DNA of 64,000 bases from Paraburkholderia caribensis (GCF_002902945.1 NZ_CP026103.1:558001-622000); one strand, 5' to 3'. Counted from the stretch's first letter, positions 17,017 through 26,098 are shown. A program made the numbers and translations. Notes: a model not told the origin generated them from the letters alone.

Positions 17017-17745
17017 ATGAGGCCATATCGGGCTATCACCCTTGCGGCCGCCTTGCTGACGGGCTCGGCCGCGCATGCGCAGAGCGCGGGAAGTTTCGTG
17101 GCGAATGTCGGCTGGTTCCATCTCGCGCCGCAATCGTCGAGCCAACCGTTCAGCATCAGTGCGCTCGGCTCGACGACGACCGCGAGCGGGTCGGGCGCCA
17201 GTGTCGACGGCGCCGATACCGTGGGGCTGACTGCGACGTATTTCATCACCGACCATATCGCAGCAGAAGGCGTGTTCGGCGTGCCGCCGAAATTCACGCT
17301 GTCGGGCACGGGCACGCTCGCGGGACTCGGCGAACTGGGCAAGGCGTATGAGTGGAGCCCGACGCTATTGCTGAAGTACTATTTCAACGATGCGCAAAGC
17401 CATTTCCGTCCTTATCTCGGTGCGGGCGTGGCCTATGTCTGGTATAGCGGCGTGAAGCTCGGTTCGGCGATGTCGAGCGGCGCATTTCTTTACTCGTCGA
17501 CGTATGGCACCGCGCTCGAAGGGCAGACATCGGCGAAGTTGAGCAGTTCGTTTGCGCCTGTCATCAACGCGGGCTTCACGTATAACTTCAACAAGCACTG
17601 GTCAGCGGGCGTGTCGCTGTCTTACATGTGGCTATCGACGCGCGCAACGCTGACCACACATTCGAGCGTCGGCACGGTGACGAGCACGTCGAAACTCCAC
17701 GTGGATCCTATCGTTTCATTTGTGTCGGTCGGGTATCGCTTCTGA
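17017..17745 (+). CDS. ompW: OmpW-family outer membrane protein
   Basis: The 242-residue product starts after a consensus AAAGGAGGAGATCG site and has a clear signal peptide (MRPYRAITLAAALLTGSAAH, cleavage near AHA-Q). The mature part is an eight-stranded beta-barrel of the OmpW type: VGLTATYFITDHIAAEGVFG, PTLLLKYYF, RPYLGAGVAYVWY, and a C-terminal strand ending in GYRF, the outer-membrane targeting signature. OmpW proteins are small hydrophobic-compound channels in the outer membrane. It is a single gene followed by a terminator. Confidence 0.9.
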   Translation: MRPYRAITLAAALLTGSAAHAQSAGSFVANVGWFHLAPQSSSQPFSISALGSTTTASGSGASVDGADTVGLTATYFITDHIAAEGVFGVPPKFTLSGTGTLAGLGELGKAYEWSPTLLLKYYFNDAQSHFRPYLGAGVAYVWYSGVKLGSAMSSGAFLYSSTYGTALEGQTSAKLSSSFAPVINAGFTYNFNKHWSAGVSLSYMWLSTRATLTTHSSVGTVTSTSKLHVDPIVSFVSVGYRF

Positions 17746-17783
17746 GCAGCGCTTCAAGGTTATTCTTCAAAAAAGGCAACCAG

Positions 17784-17803
17784 GGCCCGTCGATTGACGG
17801 GCC
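17784..17803 (+). terminator. terminator after ompW
   Basis: GGCCCGTC (17784-17791) pairs with GACGGGCC (17796-17803) around a GATT loop, followed by TTTGGCTTTT. It can end transcripts from ompW and lies just before the convergent gene at 17835. Confidence 0.75.
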
Positions 17804-17834
17804 TTTGGCTTTTGGCGGACCGCAATGCGCGACT

Positions 17835-18254
17835 TCAGTAATCTTCGACAAGGGCGTTATCGAGGCCGAATGTCTTCAAGGTCTTGAGCGCGCGGTCGGA
17901 GACGACAAGCCGCGAGTCGTCGGCAATGCCGAAATCGTTGCGTCCCGCCGTGCCCGTCACGGATAGCCATAGAAATTCCGGCAATATCCGCTCGGGATAA
18001 ATTTCTTTAAAGGAGTCGCTAACCGTAATTTCAACTTCGCGGCATTCGAATCCGCTTGCACCGGCCTCATTCAGCGCATTGGCGGCTTCGCGCGTGATGA
18101 TCAACGCAGGGAAGCTCTCCAGTAGCGCATCGCCCAGCCAATTGATGATCCGGTAGTGCAGTTTGATGACGGTTGGCGGATGGATGTCTGGCTCCAGCAC
18201 CGTATTCTTTCCAAGGCCGCCAGCCACTTCTGGTTCGACATAGTAAAACGCCAT
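17835..18254 (-). CDS. immunity-protein-like hypothetical protein (139 aa)
   Basis: The product begins MAFYYVEPEVAGGLGKNTVL and contains the region NWLGDALLESFPALIITREA and a C-terminal ALKTLKTFGLDNALVEDY. The pattern YxEPEVAGG, IHPPTVIKLHY, LLESFP and PEFLWLSVTG reminds me of small proteins encoded next to polymorphic toxins as immunity factors, but no database search was possible. The gene is AT-richer than its surroundings (for example around 17995-18030), and no toxin gene is adjacent. It may be an acquired orphan immunity gene. The ribosome binding site is weak. Confidence 0.6.
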   Translation of the reverse strand: MAFYYVEPEVAGGLGKNTVLEPDIHPPTVIKLHYRIINWLGDALLESFPALIITREAANALNEAGASGFECREVEITVSDSFKEIYPERILPEFLWLSVTGTAGRNDFGIADDSRLVVSDRALKTLKTFGLDNALVEDY

Positions 18255-18438
18255 ATCGCATCGAGATCGGAGTGATCGCTAGTTTTGGCTCACATTCCGG
18301 TTATAGCATAATAGGGATCAGAAATATTTTCTCGATGCGAAAGGCGATGTAATAACGCAGCATATTTCGTAAATATGACGCATCACGCATAGGGCGCGAC
18401 TGTCGGAATTGACCGGGGTCAATGCATGAGGGTAATCT

Positions 18439-19215
18439 TTACCCGAGATGCGCGGCAAATCCCGCTTTGCCGGGCGCGATATCGTCGCGCAACGTGAGGG
18501 CGGGAATCTCGTATGCCCCGCCATTCTGCGGATGAAATGGAATGGGCGACACCGTCCATAGCGTGTCCAGACGTTGCCCCAGTGTTTCGCAAGTGGCTGT
18601 GTAGCGAGCCTGGTCCATCTTGCCGGTCTGATAGATCAAGAACGGCGGCAACACGTCGAAGCCCGGGTGGTACAGAATCCCGTGATGAATCGGGAACAGG
18701 ATATCGTCGATTGGGCCGTTGATGCCGCGCGGGCCATAGTGCGATTCCCAGCCGCCCGTCGTCACGATCAGCATGGCGCGCTTGCCTGCCAGCGTGCCTT
18801 CGCCATAGCGGTCACCCCAGCGCGCGTCGGAATGCTCGCCGACGCCATACGCGAAGCCGTACGCATACACGCGCTCCACCCAGCCTTTCAGGATCGCAGG
18901 CATCGAGAACCACCACAGCGGAAACTGCAGGATCACCGCGTCGGCCCATAACAGCTTCTGCTGTTCCCGTGCGATGTCTGCGCTTTGCAAACCGTTTTCG
19001 AACGCGTGCTTCGAATCGAGGCTGGGGTCGAAGCGTTTGCCGATGGGCCGGACCACGCTGTCGCTTGCATCGAGCGAGGCTTTCCAGTTCATCGCATACA
19101 GATCCGACACCTGCACGGCGTGTCCGCTGGCCTCCAGACGTGCGGCCGCAAAGTCCTTCAGCGCGCCATTCAGCGAGCGCGGTTCGGGGTGAGCATAGAC
19201 GAGTAGTACATTCAT
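18439..19215 (-). CDS. flavodoxin-like NAD(P)H quinone oxidoreductase (MdaB/NQO1 family)
   Basis: The 258-residue FMN/FAD-binding reductase starts MNVLLVYAHPEPRSLNGALK at 19215 after GGAG with 8-base spacing. The Flavodoxin_2 domain is visible in the N-terminal flavin loop (YAHPEPRSLNGAL), the region ADAVILQFPLWWFSMPAILKGW with the aromatic flavin-stacking residues, and TTGGWESHYGPRG. Such enzymes reduce quinones or related electrophiles by two electrons. It is divergently transcribed from the LysR gene at 19301, a typical regulator-target arrangement, and a dyad lies in the shared intergenic region. Confidence 0.85.
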   Translation of the reverse strand: MNVLLVYAHPEPRSLNGALKDFAAARLEASGHAVQVSDLYAMNWKASLDASDSVVRPIGKRFDPSLDSKHAFENGLQSADIAREQQKLLWADAVILQFPLWWFSMPAILKGWVERVYAYGFAYGVGEHSDARWGDRYGEGTLAGKRAMLIVTTGGWESHYGPRGINGPIDDILFPIHHGILYHPGFDVLPPFLIYQTGKMDQARYTATCETLGQRLDTLWTVSPIPFHPQNGGAYEIPALTLRDDIAPGKAGFAAHLG

Positions 19216-19263
19216 GGTTCGATCTCCGTGATTCACGGAAAGCAGCGTAAGCGGCGCTCAGGT

Positions 19264-19287
19264 ATATTGGAAATGAATTTCTGATAT
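19264..19287. promoter_or_regulatory. interrupted dyad, candidate LysR operator
   Basis: ATAT-TG-GAAAT-GA-ATTTC-TG-ATAT is an imperfect palindrome with 18 of 24 positions symmetric. It lies between the divergent quinone reductase and LysR genes. Its overlap with an upstream ATG (19286) supports choosing the LysR start at 19301. Confidence 0.45.
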
Positions 19288-19300
19288 GTGCGGTATTACG

Positions 19301-20194
19301 ATGAATAATCTCAGACGTTTGGACCTGAATCTGCTGGTTACGCTCGATGCGCTCCTCTCAGAACATAACGTGACGCGAGCAGCGGAGCGATTGAATTTTT
19401 CTCAACCTTCGGTGAGCGTGCACCTGGCAAAGCTGCGCGAGATCTTTGGCGATCCGCTATTGCTACCGGGTCCGCGCGGCATGCGGCCCACCGCGCGAGC
19501 GGACGAACTGCGAGAGCCCTTGCGCGAAGCGCTCGAAGCGCTGGAGCACGTCATGTCGCCCGCGAAGGCATTCGACCCGGGCACGGCGACGCAAACATGG
19601 CGAGTGGCCGCAACCGACTACAGCGAGTCGACGGTGTTGCTGCCAGCGTTGGCTGCGTTGCGTTCGGCAGCGCCCGGTACGCGGCTTTCCGTTGTCGAGA
19701 TGATGCCGCAGCGCATCCTGAAGCAGGCGGAACGAGGCGAAATCGACCTCGCCTTTCATACCAGTGACGAGTCGCCTTTGGGCATGCATCGCCGGGTGCT
19801 GTTCACGGAGCGTTATGTGCTGGCCGGCCGCGCAGGCCATCCGCGGCTGAAACGTCGGCCGACGCCGGCGCAGTTCTGCGCGCTGGAGCATGTCATCGTT
19901 TCGCCTGACGGCGGCGGGTTTCGCGGCGTCACGGATGAAGCGCTCGGGCAACTGGGGCTCACGCGCCGCGTCGTACTGTCCGTTCCGCACTTTCTGTTCA
20001 TGCTGTCCGCGTTGGCAAGCACGGATCTCGTCGCGATGGTGCCCGAGCGGCTGGTCCGGAACACGAGTGCATTGCAGATCGTCAAACCGCCTGTCGATGT
20101 GCCCGGCTATGAAATGGGGATGCTATGGCATGAGCGATGTCATCGCGACCCGGCGCAACGCTGGTTGCGCGAGCAGATTGTCAATGCTGCGTAA
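19301..20194 (+). CDS. LysR-family transcriptional regulator
   Basis: The product of 297 residues begins MNNLRRLDLNLLVTLDALLS with the HTH core HNVTRAAERLNFSQPSVSVHLAKLREIFGD split over residues about 20-55. It continues with a LysR substrate-binding domain (TWRVAATDYSESTVLLPALA; the region LRSAAPGTRLSVVEM; DLVAMVPERL). This type resembles NodD/SyrM-like LysR proteins. ATG 19286 is in frame but overlaps the presumed operator. It probably controls the divergent quinone reductase, as inferred from orientation. The inducer is unknown. Confidence 0.85.
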   Translation: MNNLRRLDLNLLVTLDALLSEHNVTRAAERLNFSQPSVSVHLAKLREIFGDPLLLPGPRGMRPTARADELREPLREALEALEHVMSPAKAFDPGTATQTWRVAATDYSESTVLLPALAALRSAAPGTRLSVVEMMPQRILKQAERGEIDLAFHTSDESPLGMHRRVLFTERYVLAGRAGHPRLKRRPTPAQFCALEHVIVSPDGGGFRGVTDEALGQLGLTRRVVLSVPHFLFMLSALASTDLVAMVPERLVRNTSALQIVKPPVDVPGYEMGMLWHERCHRDPAQRWLREQIVNAA

Positions 20195-20840
20195 AACCAG
20201 TTTTACGTCTGGTTGAAACACGCATGACGCAACGAAGCGCAACGAACCAAAAATGAGTGAAGTCAAAAAGCAGTCTGCAGATGTTCGATCTCACCGGCCT
20301 GATTTCCGCTTCCTTTGCAATGAAGGAGCGCGCTCGGTCAAGTGAGACGCGGCATCCTGATCGGGAGAACGAATCGCCCCCGACTCTTGACGCTCGCGTT
20401 GTCCGTACAGCGCGAGCAGAACCCTGCCGTTGCGATTGCGACATTGCGCAATGCATTGCCCAAAGCCGTGAAAAACACGCTTCGCCGATTCCGGACTCAA
20501 AATGGTTCGCGCGGCTCGCGGCAACTCCGTTATGCCGGCCCGCGTGCTTGCCGACAGGCGTCATTTCATATAGACGCTTTAGGGCCCGCCGCATAAGCGT
20601 TCATTCGACGTTATGTTTTTTGTGCATGACCCTCATGCGCAATTGGCATTGGACGTAGCCGGGCCATTTCGCGACCATCCCGCTCTCGCTCGATGGCACC
20701 AGAACCGTCGACGATACCTCTCGCGGCGCGGCGTGCGACAGCCGTCGCGATTCGCTATCGAATAACAAGGAAAGCCGGAATTCGCCGATGCCAACGCAAG
20801 GTGGCAAAGCGCTTCCGTACACGAGATATGAGGAAGACAA
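20195..20840. other. long intergenic region upstream of the permease gene
   Basis: This 646-base stretch holds no supported gene. A short hairpin (AACCAG at 20195-20200 with CTGGTT at 20209-20214) directly follows the LysR stop. The remainder has small spurious frames on both strands. It presumably carries the permease promoter and a long leader, but no riboswitch fold could be recognised by eye. Confidence 0.4.
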
Positions 20841-22484
20841 TTGAATAGCTCAATTCAACGGCACATTGGCCCATTCGCGCTGATGCTGACGGGGCTCGGC
20901 TCGATTATCGGGTCCGGCTGGCTGTTCGGCGCCTGGAAGGCGGCCAAGATCGCGGGCCCTGCAGCGCTGTGCGCGTGGGTGATCGGCGCAATCGTGATTC
21001 TCGCAATCGCGCTGACCTATGCGGAACTCGGCGCGATGTTCCCCGAGTCCGGCGGCATGGTGCGTTACGCGCGCTACTCGCACGGCGCGCTGGTCGGCTT
21101 TATCAGCGCATGGGCCAACTGGATTGCAATCGTGTCGGTGATTCCGATCGAGGCTGAAGCGTCGATCCAGTACATGAGCACCTGGCCGTACGAATGGGCG
21201 CACAACCTCTTCATCAACAGCGAGCTGACGACACCCGGTCTGCTGCTGTCGGCCGTGCTGGTGGTCGTCTACTTCCTGCTGAACTACTGGGGCGTGAAGG
21301 TGTTCGCGCGTGCGAACACGGCCATCACGATCTTCAAGTTCATCATCCCGGGCCTGACCATTCTTGGTCTGATGATGAGCGGCTTCCACAAGGAAAACCT
21401 CGGCGAAAGTCTTGGCGGCGCGGGCGCCTTCGCGCCGTACGGCTGGTCGGCGGTGCTGACGGCGGTGGCGACGAGCGGCATCGTGTTCGCGTTCAACGGC
21501 TTCCAGAGCCCGATCAACCTCGCAGGCGAAGCGCGCAATCCGGCGAAGAGCGTGCCGTTCGCGGTGATCGGCTCGATCCTGCTGGCGCTGGTGATCTACG
21601 TGCTGCTGCAGGTTGCGTACATCGGCTCGGTGAATCCGGCTGACGTGATGAAGGGCTGGGATCAGTTCAACTTCAAGTCGCCGTTCGCGGAACTGGCGAT
21701 CGCGCTGAACCTGAACTGGCTGGCTATCCTGCTGTACGTCGACGCGTTCGTGAGCCCGAGCGGCACGGGCACGACCTACATGGCGACCACGACGCGCATG
21801 ATCTACGCGATGGAGCGTAATAACACGATGCCGAAGATCTTCGGCACCGTGCATCCGCTGTACGGCGTGCCGCGCCCGGCGATGTGGTTCAACCTGCTGG
21901 TGTCGTTCATCTTCCTGTTCTTCTTCCGTGGCTGGAGTTCGCTGGCGGCCGTCATTTCGGTGGCGACGGTGATCTCGTACCTGACGGGCCCGATCAGCCT
22001 GATGGCGTTGCGCCGCGCGGCGACCGACCTCGAGCGTCCGCTGCACATTCGCGGCATGAGCGTGATCGCGCCGTTCGCGTTCGTGTGCGCGTCGCTGATC
22101 CTGTACTGGGCGAAGTGGCCGCTGACGGGCGAGATCATCCTGCTGATGATCGTTGCGCTCCCCGTGTACTTCTACTTCCAGGCGAAGTCGGGCTTCGAAG
22201 GCTTCAACCAGGATCTGAAGGCGGCATGGTGGCTGGTGGCGTATCTGCCCGTCATGGCGATCCTGTCGCTGATCGGCAGCAAGCAGTTTGGCGGTCTCGG
22301 CGTGCTGCCGTATGGCTGGGACATGCTGGTCGTCATCGTGTTCTCGCTGATCTTCTACTACTGGGGCGTGCATACGGGCTATCGCTCGGCGTATCTCGAC
22401 GAGCGCAATGCGGGCCGCGACAGCGAAGCGTCCGAATACGCGACGAGCGGTTTGCACGGCGAGGAGCGGATGCCGGCGCGCTAA
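20841..22484 (+). CDS. APC-family amino acid permease (aspartate/proton-symporter type)
   Basis: The 547-residue inner-membrane protein has about 12-14 hydrophobic helices and the APC signature in its first helix (LTGLGSIIGSGWLFGAWKAA). Other landmarks are EAEASIQYMSTWPYEW, GIVFAFNGFQSPINLAGEAR and LAILLYVDAFVSPSGTGTTY. It resembles YveA-like aspartate permeases. The start is TTG 20841, after AGGAAG at 20831-20836; no ATG alternative is near. The glutaminase gene follows 160 bases downstream on the same strand, after a hairpin, so an amino acid acid-stress or nitrogen role (glutamine/glutamate/aspartate) is plausible. Substrate specificity is inferred only. Confidence 0.85.
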   Translation: MNSSIQRHIGPFALMLTGLGSIIGSGWLFGAWKAAKIAGPAALCAWVIGAIVILAIALTYAELGAMFPESGGMVRYARYSHGALVGFISAWANWIAIVSVIPIEAEASIQYMSTWPYEWAHNLFINSELTTPGLLLSAVLVVVYFLLNYWGVKVFARANTAITIFKFIIPGLTILGLMMSGFHKENLGESLGGAGAFAPYGWSAVLTAVATSGIVFAFNGFQSPINLAGEARNPAKSVPFAVIGSILLALVIYVLLQVAYIGSVNPADVMKGWDQFNFKSPFAELAIALNLNWLAILLYVDAFVSPSGTGTTYMATTTRMIYAMERNNTMPKIFGTVHPLYGVPRPAMWFNLLVSFIFLFFFRGWSSLAAVISVATVISYLTGPISLMALRRAATDLERPLHIRGMSVIAPFAFVCASLILYWAKWPLTGEIILLMIVALPVYFYFQAKSGFEGFNQDLKAAWWLVAYLPVMAILSLIGSKQFGGLGVLPYGWDMLVVIVFSLIFYYWGVHTGYRSAYLDERNAGRDSEASEYATSGLHGEERMPAR

Positions 22485-22557
22485 AGCGCACGGCTGAAAT
22501 ATTTTCAGTGCAGAATAGGGCGCGCTTCGTTTCGCCGCTCTGTGCGCAGACCGTGAG

Positions 22558-22584
22558 AGCGGATCACGCGTGCCGTGATCCGCT
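22558..22584 (+). terminator. strong hairpin between permease and glutaminase genes
   Basis: AGCGGATCACG (22558-22568) pairs perfectly with CGTGATCCGCT (22574-22584) around a 5-base loop, followed by TTGCGTTTG. It likely terminates or attenuates permease transcription. It overlaps the earliest possible start of the glutaminase frame at 22575, which argues for the later start. Confidence 0.7.
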
Positions 22585-22646
22585 TTGCGTTTGTCGAGCC
22601 GTCGATGCGTACGACATCGTATGGATTTTACTCACCGACAACCTCG

Positions 22647-23561
22647 ATGGACTATTCCCGCATCCTCGAACTGATTCACGCCGACTTGCAGCCCTGGCTC
22701 GATAAGGGGCGTATAGCCGATTACATCCCCGAACTGGCGAATGTGCCCGCGAACAGCTTCGGCATGGCCGTCGTCACGACGTCTGGCGACGTCTATCGCG
22801 TGGGACAGGCCGATACGCGCTTTTCGATTCAAAGCATCTCCAAGCTGTTTGCGTGCACCATGGCCTTCAGGCTGCTCGGCGACGACTTGTGGCACCGCGT
22901 CGGCCGTGAGCCATCGGGTACGGCATTCAATTCGCTGGTGCAACTGGAATCGGAGCGAGGCAAGCCGCGCAATCCGTTCATCAATGCAGGCGCGCTCGTC
23001 ATCACCGACGTGTTGAGCCGCCGCTTCGTGAAAGCGGAGACGGCGCTCGTCGAGTTCATGCGGCGGGTCACGGGCGAAGCGTCGATCGACTATGACATGC
23101 GCGTCGCGCAGTCCGAATTGCAGCACGCACATCGCAATCGCGCGATGGCGCATTTCATGGCGAGCTTCGGCAATATGGAGATGCCGCCCGAAGTCGTCGT
23201 CGATGCGTATTGCCGTCAGTGTGCGATTTCGATGAGTTGTGTCGAGCTTGCAAAAGCAGCGCTTTATCTGAGCAACGGCGGCGTCGTGCCGTCGACGGGC
23301 GAACGCATTCTCGATGCGAGTTCGGCCAAGCGATTGTCGGCGCTGATGCTGACATGCGGAACCTACGATGCAGCGGGCGACTTCGTCTATCGCGTCGGCT
23401 TGCCTGCGAAGAGCGGCGTCGGCGGTGGGATCGTCGCGTTGTTGCCGGGTGAAATGGCCGTGTGCGTGTGGTCGCCGGGGCTAGATAGCAATGGCAATTC
23501 GCTGGCGGGGGTGATGGCGTTGGAGTGGCTCACCACGTACACGGGGCGTTCGATCTTCTAA
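22647..23561 (+). CDS. glsA: glutaminase A
   Basis: Glutaminase hydrolyses L-glutamine to glutamate and ammonia in the cytoplasm. The 304-residue length from ATG 22647 (MDYSRILELIHADLQPWLDK) matches the family; longer starts at 22575 or 22605 are in frame but overlap or abut the terminator hairpin. The beta-lactamase-like serine catalytic motif is FSIQSISKLF (Ser-x-x-Lys). Other conserved blocks are REPSGTAFNSLVQLE, NPFINAGALV, YCRQCAISMSC and GLPAKSGVGGGI. With the upstream amino acid permease it may release ammonia for acid resistance or nitrogen supply, an inference from context. Confidence 0.92.
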   Translation: MDYSRILELIHADLQPWLDKGRIADYIPELANVPANSFGMAVVTTSGDVYRVGQADTRFSIQSISKLFACTMAFRLLGDDLWHRVGREPSGTAFNSLVQLESERGKPRNPFINAGALVITDVLSRRFVKAETALVEFMRRVTGEASIDYDMRVAQSELQHAHRNRAMAHFMASFGNMEMPPEVVVDAYCRQCAISMSCVELAKAALYLSNGGVVPSTGERILDASSAKRLSALMLTCGTYDAAGDFVYRVGLPAKSGVGGGIVALLPGEMAVCVWSPGLDSNGNSLAGVMALEWLTTYTGRSIF

Positions 23562-23659
23562 CGCTCGTCTGCGGACCGGCTTTGGATACAATCCTCCGTT
23601 CGCCTCGGCACAGAGGTAGCGGCCTGACGATCGCGATAGAAAGCAATGCGGGTCGGTCT

Positions 23660-24487
23660 ATGAGAATTCGCTGCTGTGAGAAAACTGTGCGTCTTCGGCG
23701 TCTGTACTGGCTGAGGGCAGCCGCTCTCTGTACGCCGCTCGCGATGGGCACCGGGTTCGCCGTCGCGACCCCGTTGCCAACGCCACCGTGCGGGACATCA
23801 CCGGTACCCGCATACGCGTCGTTGGGCGTGCAACCCGCGATCGCGATCCTCGATGCGGAAGAACTTGATGCCAATGCGTGGCGGCCGTCCTCGTGCACTG
23901 GATGGCCTGCCAGCTCACGCTCCAGGGTTGTGGTCGCGATCGCAGGTTTGGTCCGCGCCGCTGGGGGGGCCGAGACGCTTTTGGCACGTGCCGGGGCGAT
24001 CTCCTCTCTGCACACCATGCGCTACTGGTCCACGACGGATCAGCAGTGGCGTCCCTTGTTTCTGGATGCCGCAGCGCTGGCCGGACCTGCCGAGGGCGAG
24101 CAACGGCGGGGTGACTTCCGCCCGTCGGAACTGATGGCTGGCCGAACAGCTTACTTCTGGGCAAACGACAGCCGCTCCGGCTCCGTGGTGTACGGGATGC
24201 GGGTGCTGGAGCGCAGCCCGCAGCGGATAGTGCTGGGCGAGGAAAATGTGTCGCCGGTCCGTGCCTTGGGACTGACAGTGTTCCGGCCAACTGCGCTGCA
24301 GACGGTCGTGTTTGCGCAGCGCCAGACTAACGACGTATGGGGTCTGTATATTCTCGCGCGTATTGATCGACAAGCCAGCAGTTTCGTTGCGAGCGGGCAC
24401 GAGGCCTCCACGGCGAATCGGGCGCTGGCACTTTTCCGGTATCTGGCTGACATTCCGACCGACGCGGAACCACCGGCTGCGCGATGA
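23660..24487 (+). CDS. exported hypothetical protein
   Basis: The 275-residue product from ATG 23660 (MRIRCCEKTVRLRRLYWLRA) has a basic N-terminus followed by a hydrophobic stretch ending near GTGFAVATPLP, a probable signal peptide. The mature part contains MRYWSTTDQQWRPLFLDAAA and FRPSELMAGRTAYFWANDS, a pattern I associate tentatively with an uncharacterised exported family (DUF6675-like). The function is unknown. The preceding part of the frame (from 23525) overlaps the glutaminase 3' end and is unlikely to be used. No strong ribosome binding site was found. Confidence 0.6.
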   Translation: MRIRCCEKTVRLRRLYWLRAAALCTPLAMGTGFAVATPLPTPPCGTSPVPAYASLGVQPAIAILDAEELDANAWRPSSCTGWPASSRSRVVVAIAGLVRAAGGAETLLARAGAISSLHTMRYWSTTDQQWRPLFLDAAALAGPAEGEQRRGDFRPSELMAGRTAYFWANDSRSGSVVYGMRVLERSPQRIVLGEENVSPVRALGLTVFRPTALQTVVFAQRQTNDVWGLYILARIDRQASSFVASGHEASTANRALALFRYLADIPTDAEPPAAR

Positions 24488-24706
24488 TCCGGATCGCCAC
24501 GCAAAGGCACCTCGCAGAACTATCGCAAAGCCTGCGCGAATCGCATCCACGCCATCCCTCGACGTCCGAGCGAACCGGTCGTGATCTATCTAATCGCATG
24601 TTCGTGGGCAAGCGCGGCGATGAGGCGAAGCAGGTCAGTGTCATGCCCGCCACCATGATGCCGGTGAAAGTTCGTGTCTACTCACTGGCGAGCAACGAAC
24701 CATCAC

Positions 24707-25426
24707 TCATCGAGCAGGCGCTCCGCCTGAATCGACAACGCGTGCGGCGCCGACAATTGCACCGTCATTGTCCTCGAGAAGAACCACTTGATGTTCGCCG
24801 GCGTCGGCGTCGGCACGCAACTCGAGCGCCGTGCCGTACCACTGACCGATTGCCACAATGCTACGCACGACGTTCGATTCAGTGAGCGTATGGCCTGCGT
24901 TCTCGCCGCGCCCGATCGCCGTGACGTGACGGGCGTCGTAGCCGACAAGCAGCACATGCGCGCGGCCGGTGCCCGGGCCAATGGATACGGAAACACCGCC
25001 GTCCACATGTGTAGCGTGAACCGTGGCGGCCGTCACACCGGCGGACCTGGCGTGGTCGATGGCCGCGCTGGCTGCAGTGCGATTTGAGCCCACCACCTCG
25101 GCCTTGCCGTCGATCACCACTTCCGGCGTGTACGCGAAGTCGCGAAACCGTTGGGCGTACCGGGCCTGACGCGCATCGGCGCCGTCGAATGAATACGGGT
25201 CTTTCCAGCCGAGCTGATTCCAGTATGTGACATGAAACGCCAGGGGCAGAACGTCGGTGCGTGAGTCGCTCAACTCGGACAGAAAGCGATCCGCCGGCGG
25301 GCACGACGAACAGCCCTGCGATGTGAACAGTTCAACGACAACCGGGCGCGGCGCAGCAGCGAACGCATGCGAGGCGAGCAACGCCATAGCGCTCGCAATG
25401 ATGGCAGTGAGAGAACGGGGCAGCAT
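24707..25426 (-). CDS. DUF1223 exported thioredoxin-like protein
   Basis: The 239-residue product starts MLPRSLTAIIASAMALLASH at 25426 after a GGAG site and has a signal peptide cleaved near AFA-A. The mature part begins RPVVVELFTSQGCSSCPPAD, the CxxC thioredoxin-like motif typical of DUF1223. PLAFHVTYWNQLGWKDPYS and YTPEVVIDGKAEVVGS follow, also typical. The family is periplasmic and probably redox-related, but no reaction has been established. It is tail-to-tail with the exported protein gene at 23660 and is not clearly in an operon with 25481. Confidence 0.85.
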   Translation of the reverse strand: MLPRSLTAIIASAMALLASHAFAAAPRPVVVELFTSQGCSSCPPADRFLSELSDSRTDVLPLAFHVTYWNQLGWKDPYSFDGADARQARYAQRFRDFAYTPEVVIDGKAEVVGSNRTAASAAIDHARSAGVTAATVHATHVDGGVSVSIGPGTGRAHVLLVGYDARHVTAIGRGENAGHTLTESNVVRSIVAIGQWYGTALELRADADAGEHQVVLLEDNDGAIVGAARVVDSGGAPAR

Positions 25427-25480
25427 GTTCAGACTCCAGATAACGACTGTCATGGTAATTTGCTCGCCAGCACGAGCGGG

Positions 25481-26098
25481 TTACCGTTGAGGCGGACCCG
25501 GCGCGCGCGGTGAATCCGTTCGATCCCCATCGCCGATGTCCTCGTCGAAGAAGCCCAGGTACGCCGGGGCCTGTGCCGGACCGGATGGATCTTCAGCCCG
25601 CCCAGCGCTCGCGCCGATTGACCGCAGCGTCGCGAGTGTCGTCGAGCGATTCGTGATGAACTGCCAGGGGTGCGATGAGCGCGGCTCCGCATCGTCAAGC
25701 GTCGCGCCGGATTGTTGCGCCGCCCGCAGTGCAGCTTCGAGGCGAGGGCGTGCGGGCGCATAGACCGCGAAACCTTCGTTGGCGAGAGCAGCCGTGTCGT
25801 ATCCGAGCAGCGCACACAGATAGGTCTTGGCGACGCGGTCGCGCTCGTCGGCTTCACGCGACTGTGCGATGAGTGCCGCCGTGTCGGCATTTGCGATCCG
25901 ACCCGCGCGCATGAGTACCGGACCCGCGTCGGACCACGCATCGGAAGGACAAACCTTCGCAACCGGATCGAGCGGTAAGAACGGATTGACCTCAGCGGGA
26001 TAGATGCGGCACACACGCGGACGCCGTTGGTAGGCGCCGCAGGACATGTCCGGGCGAAGGCATCGGCCGCACATGGTGCAGGAAAAGTGAATCGACAT
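25481..26098 (-). CDS. YkgJ-like cysteine-cluster protein, apparently shortened
   Basis: The 205-residue product begins MSIHFSCTMCGRCLRPDMSC and continues RRPRVCRIYPAEVNPFLPLD, the cysteine cluster (CxxCxxC and later CxxY...RPxVCRxYP) of the YkgJ family, which is thought to bind an iron-sulfur or zinc centre. In the homologues I recall, some 50-60 residues separate the first CxxCGxCC block from the second block; here they are fused as CGRCLRPDMSC. An in-frame internal deletion is therefore likely. The C-terminal part is Ala/Arg-rich and less conserved. The start follows no obvious strong ribosome binding site. Confidence 0.65.
   Translation of the reverse strand: MSIHFSCTMCGRCLRPDMSCGAYQRRPRVCRIYPAEVNPFLPLDPVAKVCPSDAWSDAGPVLMRAGRIANADTAALIAQSREADERDRVAKTYLCALLGYDTAALANEGFAVYAPARPRLEAALRAAQQSGATLDDAEPRSSHPWQFITNRSTTLATLRSIGASAGRAEDPSGPAQAPAYLGFFDEDIGDGDRTDSPRAPGPPQR

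Noticed and set aside
20850..22457. Long minus-strand frame opposite the permease
   Set aside because: The product is full of Arg, His and Gln with no recognisable domain, while the opposite strand gives a clear APC permease.
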